Shown piece after piece: positions 40,193 through 50,267 of a DNA stretch of 64,000 nt. Positions within the stretch are counted from its first letter, which is position 1. Each line of letters starts with the position of its first letter. The notes below the pieces were generated by a model that did no database searches, was not told the DNA's origin, and saw only the letters and a program-made list of their open reading frames with translations. Made by a program: the position numbers and the translations under genes. The stretch comes from FEN-987 sp049521055 (GTDB lineage: Archaea; Thermoproteota; Bathyarchaeia; 40CM-2-53-6), in the NCBI GenBank assembly GCA_049521055.1, contig JBEKPE010000004.1, positions 3,289 through 67,288 on the forward strand. The letters run 5' to 3'.

Positions 40193-43100
40193 CTACTTGC
40201 GTCTTCGTTTTAGTAGGTATAGTGATGTTGCGAGGGCTGAGAAGGCGACAAACGTTACTGCACTGAATTCTGGGACTGGGATGTTGCTTTGCTCCAGGTA
40301 CACGTTCTGTCCTGAACCGCTCTGGCCTGGTGAGACCGAGACGGACCAAGTTTGAGGCGCGTATCCTGGTTGGCTTAAGGTGAACTTGTAGTTGCCCGTG
40401 GGTAGGAAGGCCTGGTACACGCCGTCGTACGTGTAGAAGTTCCACGTCGCGCCGCTAGCGCCAGTTACAGAGATTGTGCCCCAGCTGAGTGTGCGGAACT
40501 CGTTGCTCCACGTGAAAGCGAGAACATTCCCACTCACGAACCCGTTCAGGTCTACTTCGAATATGGCGCTTGCTTCACCGGAGTTGTGCGCGCCGGCAAT
40601 CTGCCAAACACCCTGTTGCGAGTATGGGCCTAGGTGGTTCGGGGCCATTGTGTGGCCGACGAAGTTACTGCTCAAAGCCATGTCCTCCGTCCAGCTGATG
40701 CCTGACGGAGCGGTCGTGCCTGGGATTATGTGGTAAGACTCACCCATCAGCAGACCGTTAACTGGTGGGTAGTATTGCGCGAACGTGCTGCCTTGCGTTG
40801 GTGCTTGTCCACCGCCGCTCGCAGCCTCCATCGTGCTCGTGTTGTTCGCGTACCATGGGACGAAGTCGGCTTCAGCTGTCCATCCACCTAGGTAGTCGGG
40901 TGCACCCGCGATTCCCGTGTAGGGGAACGGATACTGCCCGTACGGGGCGGGGTAGCAGCTGAGGTCGAAGTCACAAGCCCCAAGCAGATACTTGAGGGGT
41001 GAGGGTTTCACTCGTTCTAGTGCTCCGCTCATTAGTGGGTCGGCGAAGTACGAACCCAGCAAAGCGCTGTTTCCGAGCGGTGCCTGCTGCGGGAGGCCGG
41101 CTAGGAGGACATGGAGGAGTGTTGTTCCGCCGGGGAGGAAGTTGTAAGTGTTCAAGCCGGACGCCGGCGTCTGGTAGTAACCGGAATACGGCAAGGCGCC
41201 ATCTATGAATGGGTAAAGCGGATTGACACCGTCACCGACCGCGTCCGTTCCACCCGATGCGGGCAGTACGCCATTCGCCGCGATAGCGTGACCCGTTCTG
41301 TCTACGTATGTGCCTTCGCTCGACAGCCATTCAGCCACCAACTGTCCTTTATCGTTGAATAAACGGACTCGTGCGGACATGTTCATGGCGGTTGGGGTTA
41401 TGATGCTCTCTTTCTTGAAGAGAATATCCAACGTCACGTTCACCCCGATGATCAGGTTGATCTTCATATCCGCAACCTGCCCATTCTGAACATAGGCTGA
41501 GAAGTCCTTGTCTTGGATGTAGCCGTAAGTGTAGGCGGCTAGGTTGTATTCGCCCTGGTTGAAGTGAAGCGGCCACGTAAGCGTCGGAGTCGTAAACATA
41601 CGATCAGTAAGTAGTTTTGGAGCGAGAAGGAAGCCGAAGTAGCCTGATCCCGATGTGTAACCGCCCACAAAAGCGTACTCCGCGGATTGGCCGTAGTAGA
41701 CATCATGCGAATTAGAAAATCCTTGAAGGATATTACGTCCACCTCCATCCATCTCAGCGCAATTGAAGGAAGGCGACGTGCCCGTAAGGCAGTCGATTCC
41801 CCCAGGACCCTGGAAAAGGCCACCAAAATCTGTGCCGAGGAAGTTTCCGACGCTTACGGGTAGTTCGGAGGGTTCGAAGCCAAAGTAGTCTGACAGGGTA
41901 CCAGCCGTACCATTTGTCACGGGATAGAAGCCAACGTCAATCTCGGAACCAAGGCAAGCGAGGTTCGAGTAGAAGGCGAAGGCGTCAATGTCCGCTCCGG
42001 TTTGGCATCCGGACCAGACCCAGTTCCTGCTGACGCGTGGTCGTTCCCAGTCAATGCTATACACTGATACGTTGAAGCCTGGGCCGAGGAAGAGATGGTC
42101 ACTTATGGCGGTCGGATTACCGCTCAAGGTGACTGATACCTGTTCGAGCGGGGTTGGGCTGTAGTAGCCGTTAGCGGCGACGTTCGGAGTGTACGTACCC
42201 GAGGGGATACCGTAATTCTCACCACCCCAAGTATCGTTCAAACCCCAGAACTGAATCGCCGCACGACCCGAAGCAATAGAATCTCTGTTCAACGCCGCCT
42301 TGTCCAAGGCACTGCCGTTAGGACAGGGTTGGCTGGGGGCACCGGTTTCGCCAGATCCCAAGAAGCCATTGTAGCTGTTGAACGTATCAAAATTATCCGC
42401 AACAGCTGCGAAAGCATACTGCTCGTATGAATTGCAGCCGGAGCTGTAGTAGTAGCGGCTGCGATATCCCAACCCTGTTACATTGTATGAGTACACATGC
42501 CCATCAGCCCCAACCAAGTCGCCCCAAAGGTATCCCGAGACAGTGTGGATTGGGCTGGTTACGATTGTGTTGGGTGTGTCGTGGAAATAAACGGTCTTGT
42601 TAACCCAGCTTGAGAGACGTATGTCGATTGGTAGTGTGACATCGCCCGCCCACTCGTTCGGAGTCACATCGAAGTAATATTCCTGGAAAGTTGAACCGTC
42701 CAATGCGGTTTGGACATAGCGGAAAGTCCAGGCTCGAACATAGTATCGGCCTGCTGTGAGGCCGTTGATCCAAGTAGCGTAAACCTGCGGCACTTCACCG
42801 CTGAGGTCCTTGGGAGCACCGTACTCACCCTTCAAACCAAACTCAAAGTGGAACGGGGTCGTGGTGCCACCCGCAACAAACCAATGCTGCGGAGGACCCA
42901 CACCCTCAGGATCAGACGCCAAGAGGTTGTTGACGCCGAGTGTGGATCCACCGCTACCCGTTGGGAAACTGCAAACGCCAAATACGACACTGAAAGCACT
43001 GCAGGGGCCTATGGCGACATCACGCGTGTAACCATTTGTTGTACCGGTGAAGGGGTTTGGAACGTTGTTGTACGCCGCGCCGTTAACCGTGCTGTACTCA

Positions 43101-44710
43101 TGCCATGGAAACGCAATCTGGCTTCCATCGTGTGGGTCGCCGCAGAACCCGGCAGCACCGTAACCGAGGTAAGCTTCCTGTCCTCCTGCGGTGCACGGTA
43201 GCGGGGACCATGAGACTGGTACGCCAGCGCTCTGGTCAACTTGGTTGTTGAGAGTTGCGTTACTGTAAAGTTCAATCTTGATGTACTGACCGCCGTCCGT
43301 CGAGTTTGGCCATGGTTCGTCACCGAACTGATGCTTCGTGAACACGTTCCCATGAATCACGGGCCCTGGCTGCAGGAAACAATCGAAGTGTAATGATTGG
43401 CCCTTGAGAACAGTTACACCACTCTCACACAACACCTGCGGGTAACCAGCGGCTTCAGCGTAGATGTCGTAAACGCCTGGTGCGAGGCCTTCTAGTTCAT
43501 AGTGGCCGTTCGCCGTAGCGTTCACGTACGCTTGAGCGTCGATCGTGCCTAGGTCCGGTCTGTTCTGACCCGTGTACGGGTCAATGCGCATAGTCATGTG
43601 CGCCCAAACTTTACCAGCCTCCGCGATCGGTTGCTGATAGAGGGTTGAGTTGTAGCCCGCATACCGGAGAGTTCCGGTTATGATGGCTGGATCAGTCTCA
43701 CCCTTAACCAACACAACAGGCCAGTTATGAGGTGGAACCCAAACGAACCCATTCAAAGCCGCGGTGAAGGGTGCGGGCCCGGATAGGGTTGGGCCGACGC
43801 CGAAATAGTTCTCGGATGTGCCGCTGGGCGAGAAGGGAGAGGGAATGGCGGGATAGCGGATGAAGATCATACTGGAGAGGGCCATCTTGAAAAAGTATCG
43901 CCCTGCGGTGGATGGAGCCGTTACGCCATTGATTCTAGCGTAATACCATTCCCCCGATCTTGTGAATTGGATGCTTTGGTGATCGTAGTACCTTACACCT
44001 GTAAAACAGTCGGGAGGAAAACAGGTAAAATCAACTGCGTGGTCCACGGTTATCGCGACCAGGGTCCAGTTCGGCGCATACCTGTCGTAGGGGCTGAGCT
44101 TGGCGACGTATACGTGGTCGTAACTGTTCGTTAGGGTTGAGACGATTTGTGAGCTGTCAAATGTTGCCGCGCCGGGTACGGTGAATTCAGGCGGTATCAG
44201 GATCATCCAGGTGGCCCAATAGCCGCTGTCGCTGAGCGGAGTCTGGATTTCCGACTTGGTTACCCCGTTGCTGGGACGGGTACCGCCCTGTGTCGCGCAA
44301 CCGACGGGATCGTTCCAAAAGCCGGGGGTGCAGGTGGCGTTCAGGGCGAAGATCAAGTCACCCGTCGAGTTCGTCAGTACGGCGCCGAACGGGGCGTAAG
44401 TGTCCCCTTGGAGCTGATACCAAGAATTGCTTGGTGCCCCAGGTGGGTTGCCGTTCGGGTAGGGTGACTGGTATCCAGGTGAGCAGTTGCTGTTTGCTTG
44501 GTTCGGAATTCCCTGGTAAGCACACTGACCGCTACCCGGCCAAACATAACCCACCGGCCCAGCGACGTGCGGATCAAAATTGTTAATGTCATACGGGTTG
44601 GTTCCCGAGAGGTTGCCCAAGGTGAAGTGTGCTTGCGTTGGGATCATGAATGCGAAGGTGCTGATTAGGAAGATGGCGATTGTTAGGGTTGCAGTTAGTT
44701 TCTTACTCAA
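40193..44710 (-). CDS. Very large secreted surface protein with PEF-type C-terminal sorting signal
   Basis: 1505 residues. Signal peptide at the N-terminus (KKLTATLTIAIFLISTFAFM, cleavage after TQA about 27). The body is rich in Gly, Pro, Tyr, Asn, Ser and Thr with many N-glycosylation sequons. Two carboxypeptidase-regulatory-like beta-sandwich parts are visible: about 380-450 (ANGHYELEGLAPGVYDIYAE) and near the C-terminus (AFLPTGNYKFTLSQPGYAPQ). The end, VPEFSAVTFVAFSALATSLY followed by LLKRRRK, is a PEF-CTERM-like tag: motif, membrane helix, basic tail, recognised by archaeosortases. It is probably a cell-surface or S-layer-associated protein. It ends upstream of the broken arginase gene and starts near a divergent glycerate kinase. 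Confidence 0.85.
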   Translation of the reverse strand: MSKKLTATLTIAIFLISTFAFMIPTQAHFTLGNLSGTNPYDINNFDPHVAGPVGYVWPGSGQCAYQGIPNQANSNCSPGYQSPYPNGNPPGAPSNSWYQLQGDTYAPFGAVLTNSTGDLIFALNATCTPGFWNDPVGCATQGGTRPSNGVTKSEIQTPLSDSGYWATWMILIPPEFTVPGAATFDSSQIVSTLTNSYDHVYVAKLSPYDRYAPNWTLVAITVDHAVDFTCFPPDCFTGVRYYDHQSIQFTRSGEWYYARINGVTAPSTAGRYFFKMALSSMIFIRYPAIPSPFSPSGTSENYFGVGPTLSGPAPFTAALNGFVWVPPHNWPVVLVKGETDPAIITGTLRYAGYNSTLYQQPIAEAGKVWAHMTMRIDPYTGQNRPDLGTIDAQAYVNATANGHYELEGLAPGVYDIYAEAAGYPQVLCESGVTVLKGQSLHFDCFLQPGPVIHGNVFTKHQFGDEPWPNSTDGGQYIKIELYSNATLNNQVDQSAGVPVSWSPLPCTAGGQEAYLGYGAAGFCGDPHDGSQIAFPWHEYSTVNGAAYNNVPNPFTGTTNGYTRDVAIGPCSAFSVVFGVCSFPTGSGGSTLGVNNLLASDPEGVGPPQHWFVAGGTTTPFHFEFGLKGEYGAPKDLSGEVPQVYATWINGLTAGRYYVRAWTFRYVQTALDGSTFQEYYFDVTPNEWAGDVTLPIDIRLSSWVNKTVYFHDTPNTIVTSPIHTVSGYLWGDLVGADGHVYSYNVTGLGYRSRYYYSSGCNSYEQYAFAAVADNFDTFNSYNGFLGSGETGAPSQPCPNGSALDKAALNRDSIASGRAAIQFWGLNDTWGGENYGIPSGTYTPNVAANGYYSPTPLEQVSVTLSGNPTAISDHLFLGPGFNVSVYSIDWERPRVSRNWVWSGCQTGADIDAFAFYSNLACLGSEIDVGFYPVTNGTAGTLSDYFGFEPSELPVSVGNFLGTDFGGLFQGPGGIDCLTGTSPSFNCAEMDGGGRNILQGFSNSHDVYYGQSAEYAFVGGYTSGSGYFGFLLAPKLLTDRMFTTPTLTWPLHFNQGEYNLAAYTYGYIQDKDFSAYVQNGQVADMKINLIIGVNVTLDILFKKESIITPTAMNMSARVRLFNDKGQLVAEWLSSEGTYVDRTGHAIAANGVLPASGGTDAVGDGVNPLYPFIDGALPYSGYYQTPASGLNTYNFLPGGTTLLHVLLAGLPQQAPLGNSALLGSYFADPLMSGALERVKPSPLKYLLGACDFDLSCYPAPYGQYPFPYTGIAGAPDYLGGWTAEADFVPWYANNTSTMEAASGGGQAPTQGSTFAQYYPPVNGLLMGESYHIIPGTTAPSGISWTEDMALSSNFVGHTMAPNHLGPYSQQGVWQIAGAHNSGEASAIFEVDLNGFVSGNVLAFTWSNEFRTLSWGTISVTGASGATWNFYTYDGVYQAFLPTGNYKFTLSQPGYAPQTWSVSVSPGQSGSGQNVYLEQSNIPVPEFSAVTFVAFSALATSLYLLKRRRK

Positions 44711-44946
44711 TTATAATTGCCCCACAATTTGGAAACAGAATCCTAGATGGCTGCTCGGTTCGCCCGATCAGGTATAAAACACCTAGTCGAAACCCGATAC
44801 GTCGACGAGGATGCTGATTTCGCGATTAAGCTGCATAAAAACTCCAGCCAACTCAAACACGCTTCAATTTCATTTCGCCCATGAAGCTTAAGGCCTCAAT
44901 GTTGAGAGAGTTAGAAGTTTTAGCATAGTGAATCAGATACTTCCGC

Positions 44947-46350
44947 ATGATAGGTCGAATGACATTGCCCGCGCCCCGAATTGATCGTAGGGAAGTGTTG
45001 GTTCGTAACGGAGGTTCGTCGGTGAACTGCAGGGCGAGGCGATTCTGCCTTGAAGCGTTTGAGGCGGCGTTGCGAGCGACCGATCCGGCGAAGGCCGTAG
45101 AAAGGTGGCTTCGCATGGAGCGAGGGAGAGTTCAGATTGGCAACGTCCTGACGCCGACTAATTCTAAGATTCGAGTGATCGCGGTTGGGAAAGCAAGCGC
45201 CCCGATGCTCACAGCAGTGTTAAACATTCTAGGGAAACGTCTTGTTTCTGGCATTCTAGTGGCTCCCAGAAATTCAAGCTTGAAGATCACCGACAAGCGA
45301 ATCGCAACATTCCACCCAAACCATCCCACCCCCGACCAAGAAGGAGTTAGAGCCTCCAGGCGCGTCTTAGCAACGATCGAAGCCATGAGAGCAAATGAAG
45401 TGTTGCTGTGTTTGATCTCCGGCGGCGCTTCGGCTATGCTGCCGGCACCAGCGGCGGGCATTACGCTCAAGGACAAGCGAATGGTTACACAGCAATTGAT
45501 TTACAGCCGAGCGTCCATTCACAAAATCAACACAGTGCGGAGGCATTTGTCAGAACTCAAAGGGGGAAGACTCGTAGAGCGTTCCAAAGCAGGAACTATA
45601 ATCTCGCTAATCATCTCCGACGTCTCAGGTAATGTTCCCTCAGACATTGCATCCGGGATGACCGCAGCCGATCCTACGACCTTCCGAGACGCTGTTAGCG
45701 TGTTGGAGGAGTTTAATTTGTGGACCTCAGCCCCACAAAGGGTTAGGAACCACTTAATGCAAGGGTTAAGGGGAAAAATCCCTGAAACTCCGAAGCCGCG
45801 TAATAGCATTTTCAGGAAAGTACACAACTTCGTAGTAGCTGACAATCGGACTGCGTGCGAAGCCGCGAGAATGGTTCTACAGAAAAATCATGTTCCAGCT
45901 ACGATCGTGACATCTTCAGTGGATATGGAGGCGAGAAGCCTAGGAAAATTGCTCGCATCTGTCGCGAGGGATAGTGAGCAGTTTGGCGGACCCGTCAAGG
46001 TCCCCGGGGCGCTAGTTTTCGGCGGCGAGACAACGGTTGAGGTCAAAGGAAACGGCAAAGGGGGCAGGAACCAGGAGGTGGCTCTCTCATCGGTGGAGCG
46101 AATCGGCGGTTTGAATGGAGTCGCCGTAGCCGCTTTGGGAACGGATGGAGTAGATGGAAACAGCCCAGCCGCAGGCGCAATCGCAGACCCCCAAACTATT
46201 GTACGCGCGAAACGACGGGGCCTCCGTGTTCACGACTTCGCAGAAAGAAACGATTCCTACAACTTCTTCAGAAAACTAAACGACAACATCCGCACCGGAC
46301 CAACTGGAACCAACGTTGGAGATCTTTACATTCTAATCCGAACAAGATAA
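44947..46350 (+). CDS. Glycerate 2-kinase (GCK/MOFRL family)
   Basis: 467 residues. Family marks: AVGKASAPMLTAVLNILG, FHPNHPTPDQEGVRAS, CLISGGASAMLPAP (nucleotide-binding Gly/Ser loop), SDVSGNVPSDIASGMTAAD, and the C-terminal MOFRL domain with VFGGETTVEVKGNGKGGRNQE and ALGTDGVDGNSPAAGAI. It phosphorylates D-glycerate to 2-phosphoglycerate. In archaea with the non-phosphorylative Entner-Doudoroff pathway this step feeds enolase; pyruvate kinase and phosphoglycerate mutase are also in this window. The N-terminal 25 residues before the first helix are variable, and a later start (GTG at about 44998) is possible. Divergent from the large surface protein. Confidence 0.92.
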   Translation: MIGRMTLPAPRIDRREVLVRNGGSSVNCRARRFCLEAFEAALRATDPAKAVERWLRMERGRVQIGNVLTPTNSKIRVIAVGKASAPMLTAVLNILGKRLVSGILVAPRNSSLKITDKRIATFHPNHPTPDQEGVRASRRVLATIEAMRANEVLLCLISGGASAMLPAPAAGITLKDKRMVTQQLIYSRASIHKINTVRRHLSELKGGRLVERSKAGTIISLIISDVSGNVPSDIASGMTAADPTTFRDAVSVLEEFNLWTSAPQRVRNHLMQGLRGKIPETPKPRNSIFRKVHNFVVADNRTACEAARMVLQKNHVPATIVTSSVDMEARSLGKLLASVARDSEQFGGPVKVPGALVFGGETTVEVKGNGKGGRNQEVALSSVERIGGLNGVAVAALGTDGVDGNSPAAGAIADPQTIVRAKRRGLRVHDFAERNDSYNFFRKLNDNIRTGPTGTNVGDLYILIRTR

Positions 46351-46416
46351 TATTTTGCGAGCCCCAATTCAGAAAACTAGATTATCTGATGTGCACATTC
46401 ATGAAGCTGAAGATCG

Positions 46417-47016
46417 TTGGTAGACTCGAGTGTTTTGGATTTTCTGTTGAGTATTAGGTCGCTTATGACCGTTGGTCGCTTTAGCGTGTACAAGTGCCAT
46501 TTTCGCGAGGATGTTGCGCAGCATTCCTACTACACCGCCCTGTACGCCATGATCCTCGCCGATCTGGAACGCAGGCAGGGTGGGGTGGTTGATTGTGAAC
46601 GGTTGTTGAGGATGGCGCTGCTACACGATGCTGAGGAAGCGACGACGGGTGATATTCATCATAGGTTCAAACATGAGGATAGAGCCTTCGCTGAGACACT
46701 GGATTCCCGAGGGTTGGAGTGGTTCGGTAAACTGCTCGGAGGATTGCCGCAAAGTTTGGTTGGGGAATATATGGGACTGCGGAAGGCGGTCAGGGAGACG
46801 GGTTCCATGGAGGCGACTATACTGAAGGCGTCGGATAAGATCGAGGCACTCCTCTGGGCTTATGAGGAATACCTGTTAGGAAACGTGCAGGTGCGCGAGG
46901 CGTTGATAGTGGAGGATATTCTCCAGAAACTCGACCAAATCCAACTAACCACAGTCAAAGCGCTGGTGGCGGAAATACGTGCAAGACTAGAGACGAACAG
47001 ACCCGTAACCGTTTAA
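46417..47016 (+). CDS. HD-domain phosphohydrolase (YfbR/HDDC2-like)
   Basis: 199 residues. The HD metal motif is complete: His in REDVAQHSYYTALY (about 34), HD in MALLHDAEEATTGDI (about 74-75), and a later Asp in LKASDKIEALLWAYEEY. This spacing and the ATTGDI stretch match YfbR and human HDDC2, which are nucleoside 5'-monophosphatases acting on deoxynucleotides. In an archaeon it could serve nucleotide salvage, in parallel with the dCTP deaminase-like protein at 29879. The start is a TTG at 46417. It is followed after about 50 bases by the metallopeptidase-like gene on the same strand. Confidence 0.85.
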   Translation: MVDSSVLDFLLSIRSLMTVGRFSVYKCHFREDVAQHSYYTALYAMILADLERRQGGVVDCERLLRMALLHDAEEATTGDIHHRFKHEDRAFAETLDSRGLEWFGKLLGGLPQSLVGEYMGLRKAVRETGSMEATILKASDKIEALLWAYEEYLLGNVQVREALIVEDILQKLDQIQLTTVKALVAEIRARLETNRPVTV

Positions 47017-47063
47017 GCGACTTCTTCAAGACTCGTTTTCTTCGGAATAGTTGTAACACGACT

Positions 47064-47507
47064 GTGGACTGGCTTAGAATTTATCTGGGGTTAGGGAATC
47101 CTATTTTAGACCCCGAGGCCACTGTCAGTTCTATGGGATTTCATTATGAGCGTGCGCCGGACGTTTCTGAACTTCTACTGAAGATTGTTGACAAGTTAGA
47201 GTTCACGCATGTTCCGAGGAATAGGGTTTATTGTTACCGAAGCTACGGTTCGAAGGCCAGCAACACCATAGCCCGCGTCCACTCCCTACCCAAGATTTGG
47301 CAGCAGGCCCTGAGCGAGCCGGCGTATTATGCGGTTGAGGTTTTGTCTGAGCAGTATGATCGCCTCCCCTACGATGAGAAGGAGAAAACTTTGATCCATG
47401 AACTCTTACACATACCGAAGAGTTTTGGCGGCGGCTTTAGGCACCATAGAGACTGGGTCACCAGACGACGCGTAGAGGAACTTCACAGAGCCTTCAGGAA
47501 AACCTAG
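47064..47507 (+). CDS. Putative zinc metallopeptidase-like protein
   Basis: 147 residues with an HExxH motif (LIHELLHIPKSFGGGFRHH, near residue 113) in a C-terminal helix, preceded by AYYAVEVLSEQYDRLPYDEK. A second His pair (RHH) some ten residues on could give the third ligand. This matches a family of small archaeal putative metallopeptidases. The N-terminal part has an RVYCYRSYGSKASNTIARVH strand region. No signal peptide, so intracellular. GTG start at 47064. Its stop overlaps by four bases the convergent DedA gene. Function beyond metal binding is not known. Confidence 0.75.
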   Translation: MDWLRIYLGLGNPILDPEATVSSMGFHYERAPDVSELLLKIVDKLEFTHVPRNRVYCYRSYGSKASNTIARVHSLPKIWQQALSEPAYYAVEVLSEQYDRLPYDEKEKTLIHELLHIPKSFGGGFRHHRDWVTRRRVEELHRAFRKT

Positions 47508-48274
47508 CTCGCACGTTTCTTGTGGCTGACTCGCCATGCCAGCCATGCGGCTAGAAGGACTATCGCGCCGAAGACAGCTACATTAATGTAGGTGAAGGTT
47601 GCGACGATCGCCTCCCAAGACGACCCCAGCAACCAACCCAAGTAGACTAGGGCAATGTTCCAAGGCAAACACCCGACCAGTGTGCAGAGGAGAAATTTCC
47701 ATTTATTCATGCGGTAGGCTCCCGCGGGAAAGGAAATCAACACTCGCGCCCCCGGAACGACGCGGAGACCCGCAACCGCCACCGGCCCATAAATGTCAAA
47801 CCACTTCTGCACTCTCTGAAGATACAGAGTTCGGAGGTAGGGAATTTTGATCTGGCCGGTGATTAGTGGGCTTCCGAGCTTCAACCCGACATAGTAGTCG
47901 ATGAATGAGCCGATGAGCGCCGCTACGGTGCTATAGAGGATCACGGGCCAGAACTGTAACACTCCACGTGAGACGAGGTAACCCGCCAGGGGGAGAATGA
48001 TTTCGCTTGGGACCGGAAACGCCGCCGCTTCAAGCAGCATTAGGGAGAAGATTCCCAGGTAACCCGCGGATGAGGCGAGTTGGATCATGTGGGTTGGGAG
48101 GTTGGTGAGTAGAGGGATGAGACCCTCCAACGCATACGGTTGCCTGCCGGTTTCCCTGAGGTCTTCAAGGTAATTCGTGAGGATGAAAACGACCGGAAAA
48201 ACCACCACCAACACGACCAGGAGGTTGCGAACCCAGCGTTGCATCGAGTAAACCACGCATCGACCGGAATGCAA
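47504..48274 (-). CDS. DedA-family (SNARE-associated/VTT) membrane protein
   Basis: 256 residues, with four to six membrane helices. The DedA signature is visible: EAAAFPVPSEIILPLAGYLV (with the conserved Glu and Pro), LIGSFIDYYVGLKLGS, and AVAGLRVVPGARVLISFPAG with two re-entrant-loop Arg/Gly motifs, then YRMNKWKFLLCTLVGCLPWN. Bacterial DedA proteins act as lipid-carrier (undecaprenyl phosphate) flippases or in proton-dependent stress responses; in archaea they may flip dolichyl phosphate. The first helix near residues 12-32 is an added N-terminal one. The start at 48274 (ATG) may be too far up; an ATG at about 48243 (reading MQRWVRNLLVV) is as good. Confidence 0.87.
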   Translation of the reverse strand: MHSGRCVVYSMQRWVRNLLVVLVVVFPVVFILTNYLEDLRETGRQPYALEGLIPLLTNLPTHMIQLASSAGYLGIFSLMLLEAAAFPVPSEIILPLAGYLVSRGVLQFWPVILYSTVAALIGSFIDYYVGLKLGSPLITGQIKIPYLRTLYLQRVQKWFDIYGPVAVAGLRVVPGARVLISFPAGAYRMNKWKFLLCTLVGCLPWNIALVYLGWLLGSSWEAIVATFTYINVAVFGAIVLLAAWLAWRVSHKKRAS

Positions 48275-48299
48275 TCTTTGACCGAGAAAAAGGGTGCGG

Positions 48300-50267
48300 C
48301 TAATTGTTAGTCGTCTGAAAACATTGTGCGCGTCTTTGGGATAGGACTTTTCGGCGTACAGATGTGGCTAATGCGAAGGCGGCTACGAGTGCAACCCACA
48401 TCAGGAGTTGGGGTTGCGGAAATTCCGGGATTGGAGTCATGTTGGAGGTTTGCAGGATGGTTCCTTGGCTTCCGGGGGCGGCGGGTGCGCCGACGACGAA
48501 ACCAAACCCGTTGCTCGTGGTGTAGATTGCGTTTAGGTTCGGGTTACCCGAGAGCGGGGGGGCTGGAGTGAATTGGTTCCAGCTGAACCCGGTCCATTGG
48601 AGGATTGTGGCGGAGTCGCCGACAGCCCAAGCCAGCTGACTGGTAACCTGAACGACGCCGTTTAGGTTAGATGCGACCGGGCCGGCGACACTTAACCAGA
48701 TCGACCCATCGAAATGTAAAATCGTTCCACCCGCGCCCACCGCCCAACCGTGCGACGGGTCGAGGAGGGAGATGGAGTTTAGTTGGCTGGTAGTGGGGCT
48801 GGGGTAACTAATCCACTGCCCATTCACACCCTGATAACGAAGTATCGTTCCCGCATCACCCACCGCCCAACCATCCGAACCCCCAACCATGAAGATGCTA
48901 CGCAAAGTATCCGAAGTCGGCGAGGCTATCACACCCCACGCGCCGCCAGAATAGTGAAGGATTGCTCCGTGGTCTCCAACGGCCCAACCGTTCCCGGAAT
49001 CAATCATGAACACTGACCTGAGAACTCCGCCGATTGGCGGCGCGGAAACCTGAACCCAACTTCCGCCAGTGAAGTGTAGGATTACGGGTGTGGTGCCGAT
49101 TCCGCCCACAGCCCAACCCTCAGACCCACTCAGCATGTAGACTGAGAAGAGGTCGGAGGTTATGGCGGAGGAGGTTCCGCGCGTGAACGAATTTCCATTC
49201 CAATGAACGAGTACTGGTTCACCCGCCCCAGACCCGCAACCCCCTGTCGAGCAACCAACAATCCAACCGTCCCCCGAGCCGGAGAGGTATACTGACGTGA
49301 AGGTTGCGGACGGTAAGCCCTGTGGCGTTTGACCGGTTAGCGAGATGAGTGTCCCAGCGTTTCCCACGGCCCAACCACTCGATCCGGAGAATGATAGGGA
49401 ATTCAAATCTTGGGTTGTTCCTGAGAGGTTTTGCAGAAGCGTCCACACGCCCGCGGAATAATGGAGGATTGTACCAGCGGCGCCAACCGCCCACCCTTCT
49501 CCCGCGCTGATCATGAAGACCGAGTTTAGGTTCTGGTTGGTTGGGGCGGGGGATATCGGTCCGGTCCACGTGCCGGACACGTAATGGTAGAGAACCCCAC
49601 CCGTTCCCACAGCCCAACCTTCGTTTTGGTTGACGAAGAAGACGGAGTTGAGAGTCTGAGCGACACTGGTATACAGACTCCAAGCGCCGCCATTGTAATG
49701 GTAGATTACGCCGCCCGAACCAACCGCCCAACCATCCGTCGCCCCCGTCATGAAAACAGAGTTCATTCCCGCAGCCGCGGACCCAACCATATTCCAGCCC
49801 CCACCCAAACCCGCCTGACCCGACCAATGCAAGAACCCGCCCGTAACCCCATCCACAGCCCACGCATCCGTAGAACTTAACGCGGAAACTGACGACAGCC
49901 TCTGAGCACCAGACAGCCCGCTAGTAATCTGAAACCACGACACGCCACCCCAGTAGAGCGCAACCGCGGTCCCGCCGCTTCCACCAACCGCAAACCCCGC
50001 GCCCGGGTTAGGATTTGTTGGTGGACCGAAGGATACTGAGTAGAGGTCTGAGGTTGTACCCGATGCGATCAGAGTCCAAGAGAAACCGTCAAAATGTTGA
50101 ATCGTCCCCGCCGCCCCAACCGCCCAACCCTCACTCCCACTCACCAACGCAACCCCGTTCAGATTATCCGTCGTCGACGCAAACGGCGCAACCGCATGAG
50201 CCGAGCTGAAGAGGAGCATGGCGATGAGAAGACTGAGCACGATGAAGACTGGTAGGGTACGCCGCAT
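48300..50267 (-). CDS. Secreted 14-repeat beta-propeller protein with PEF-type tail
   Basis: 655 residues. Signal peptide (RRTLPVFIVLSLLIAMLLFS, cleavage near HAV). The body repeats a unit of about 40-45 residues with core GWAVGxxGTILHY-x-G-x-W followed by LNSVxM: I count 14 copies of the (E/D/N)GWAVG-like core, which is two seven-bladed or one larger propeller of the YCF48/BNR type. The C-terminus reads PIPEFPQPQLLMWVALVAAF then a helix end and basic tail (RRKVLSQRR), a PEF-like sorting signal. Such propellers bind ligands or proteins at the cell surface. The internal repeats are clear at DNA level too. Not an enzyme by any motif I can see. Confidence 0.85.
   Translation of the reverse strand: MRRTLPVFIVLSLLIAMLLFSSAHAVAPFASTTDNLNGVALVSGSEGWAVGAAGTIQHFDGFSWTLIASGTTSDLYSVSFGPPTNPNPGAGFAVGGSGGTAVALYWGGVSWFQITSGLSGAQRLSSVSALSSTDAWAVDGVTGGFLHWSGQAGLGGGWNMVGSAAAGMNSVFMTGATDGWAVGSGGVIYHYNGGAWSLYTSVAQTLNSVFFVNQNEGWAVGTGGVLYHYVSGTWTGPISPAPTNQNLNSVFMISAGEGWAVGAAGTILHYSAGVWTLLQNLSGTTQDLNSLSFSGSSGWAVGNAGTLISLTGQTPQGLPSATFTSVYLSGSGDGWIVGCSTGGCGSGAGEPVLVHWNGNSFTRGTSSAITSDLFSVYMLSGSEGWAVGGIGTTPVILHFTGGSWVQVSAPPIGGVLRSVFMIDSGNGWAVGDHGAILHYSGGAWGVIASPTSDTLRSIFMVGGSDGWAVGDAGTILRYQGVNGQWISYPSPTTSQLNSISLLDPSHGWAVGAGGTILHFDGSIWLSVAGPVASNLNGVVQVTSQLAWAVGDSATILQWTGFSWNQFTPAPPLSGNPNLNAIYTTSNGFGFVVGAPAAPGSQGTILQTSNMTPIPEFPQPQLLMWVALVAAFALATSVRRKVLSQRRAQCFQTTNN

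Noticed and set aside
40193..44710. CRISPR-like repeats in the large surface-protein gene or elsewhere
   Set aside because: I looked for regularly spaced 25-37-base identical repeats; only protein-level repeats in the propeller gene are present, and no cas gene is in the window.
49219..49863. A 214-codon frame inside the propeller gene
   Set aside because: Gly/Trp/Arg-rich shifted reading of the repeat DNA; no independent evidence.
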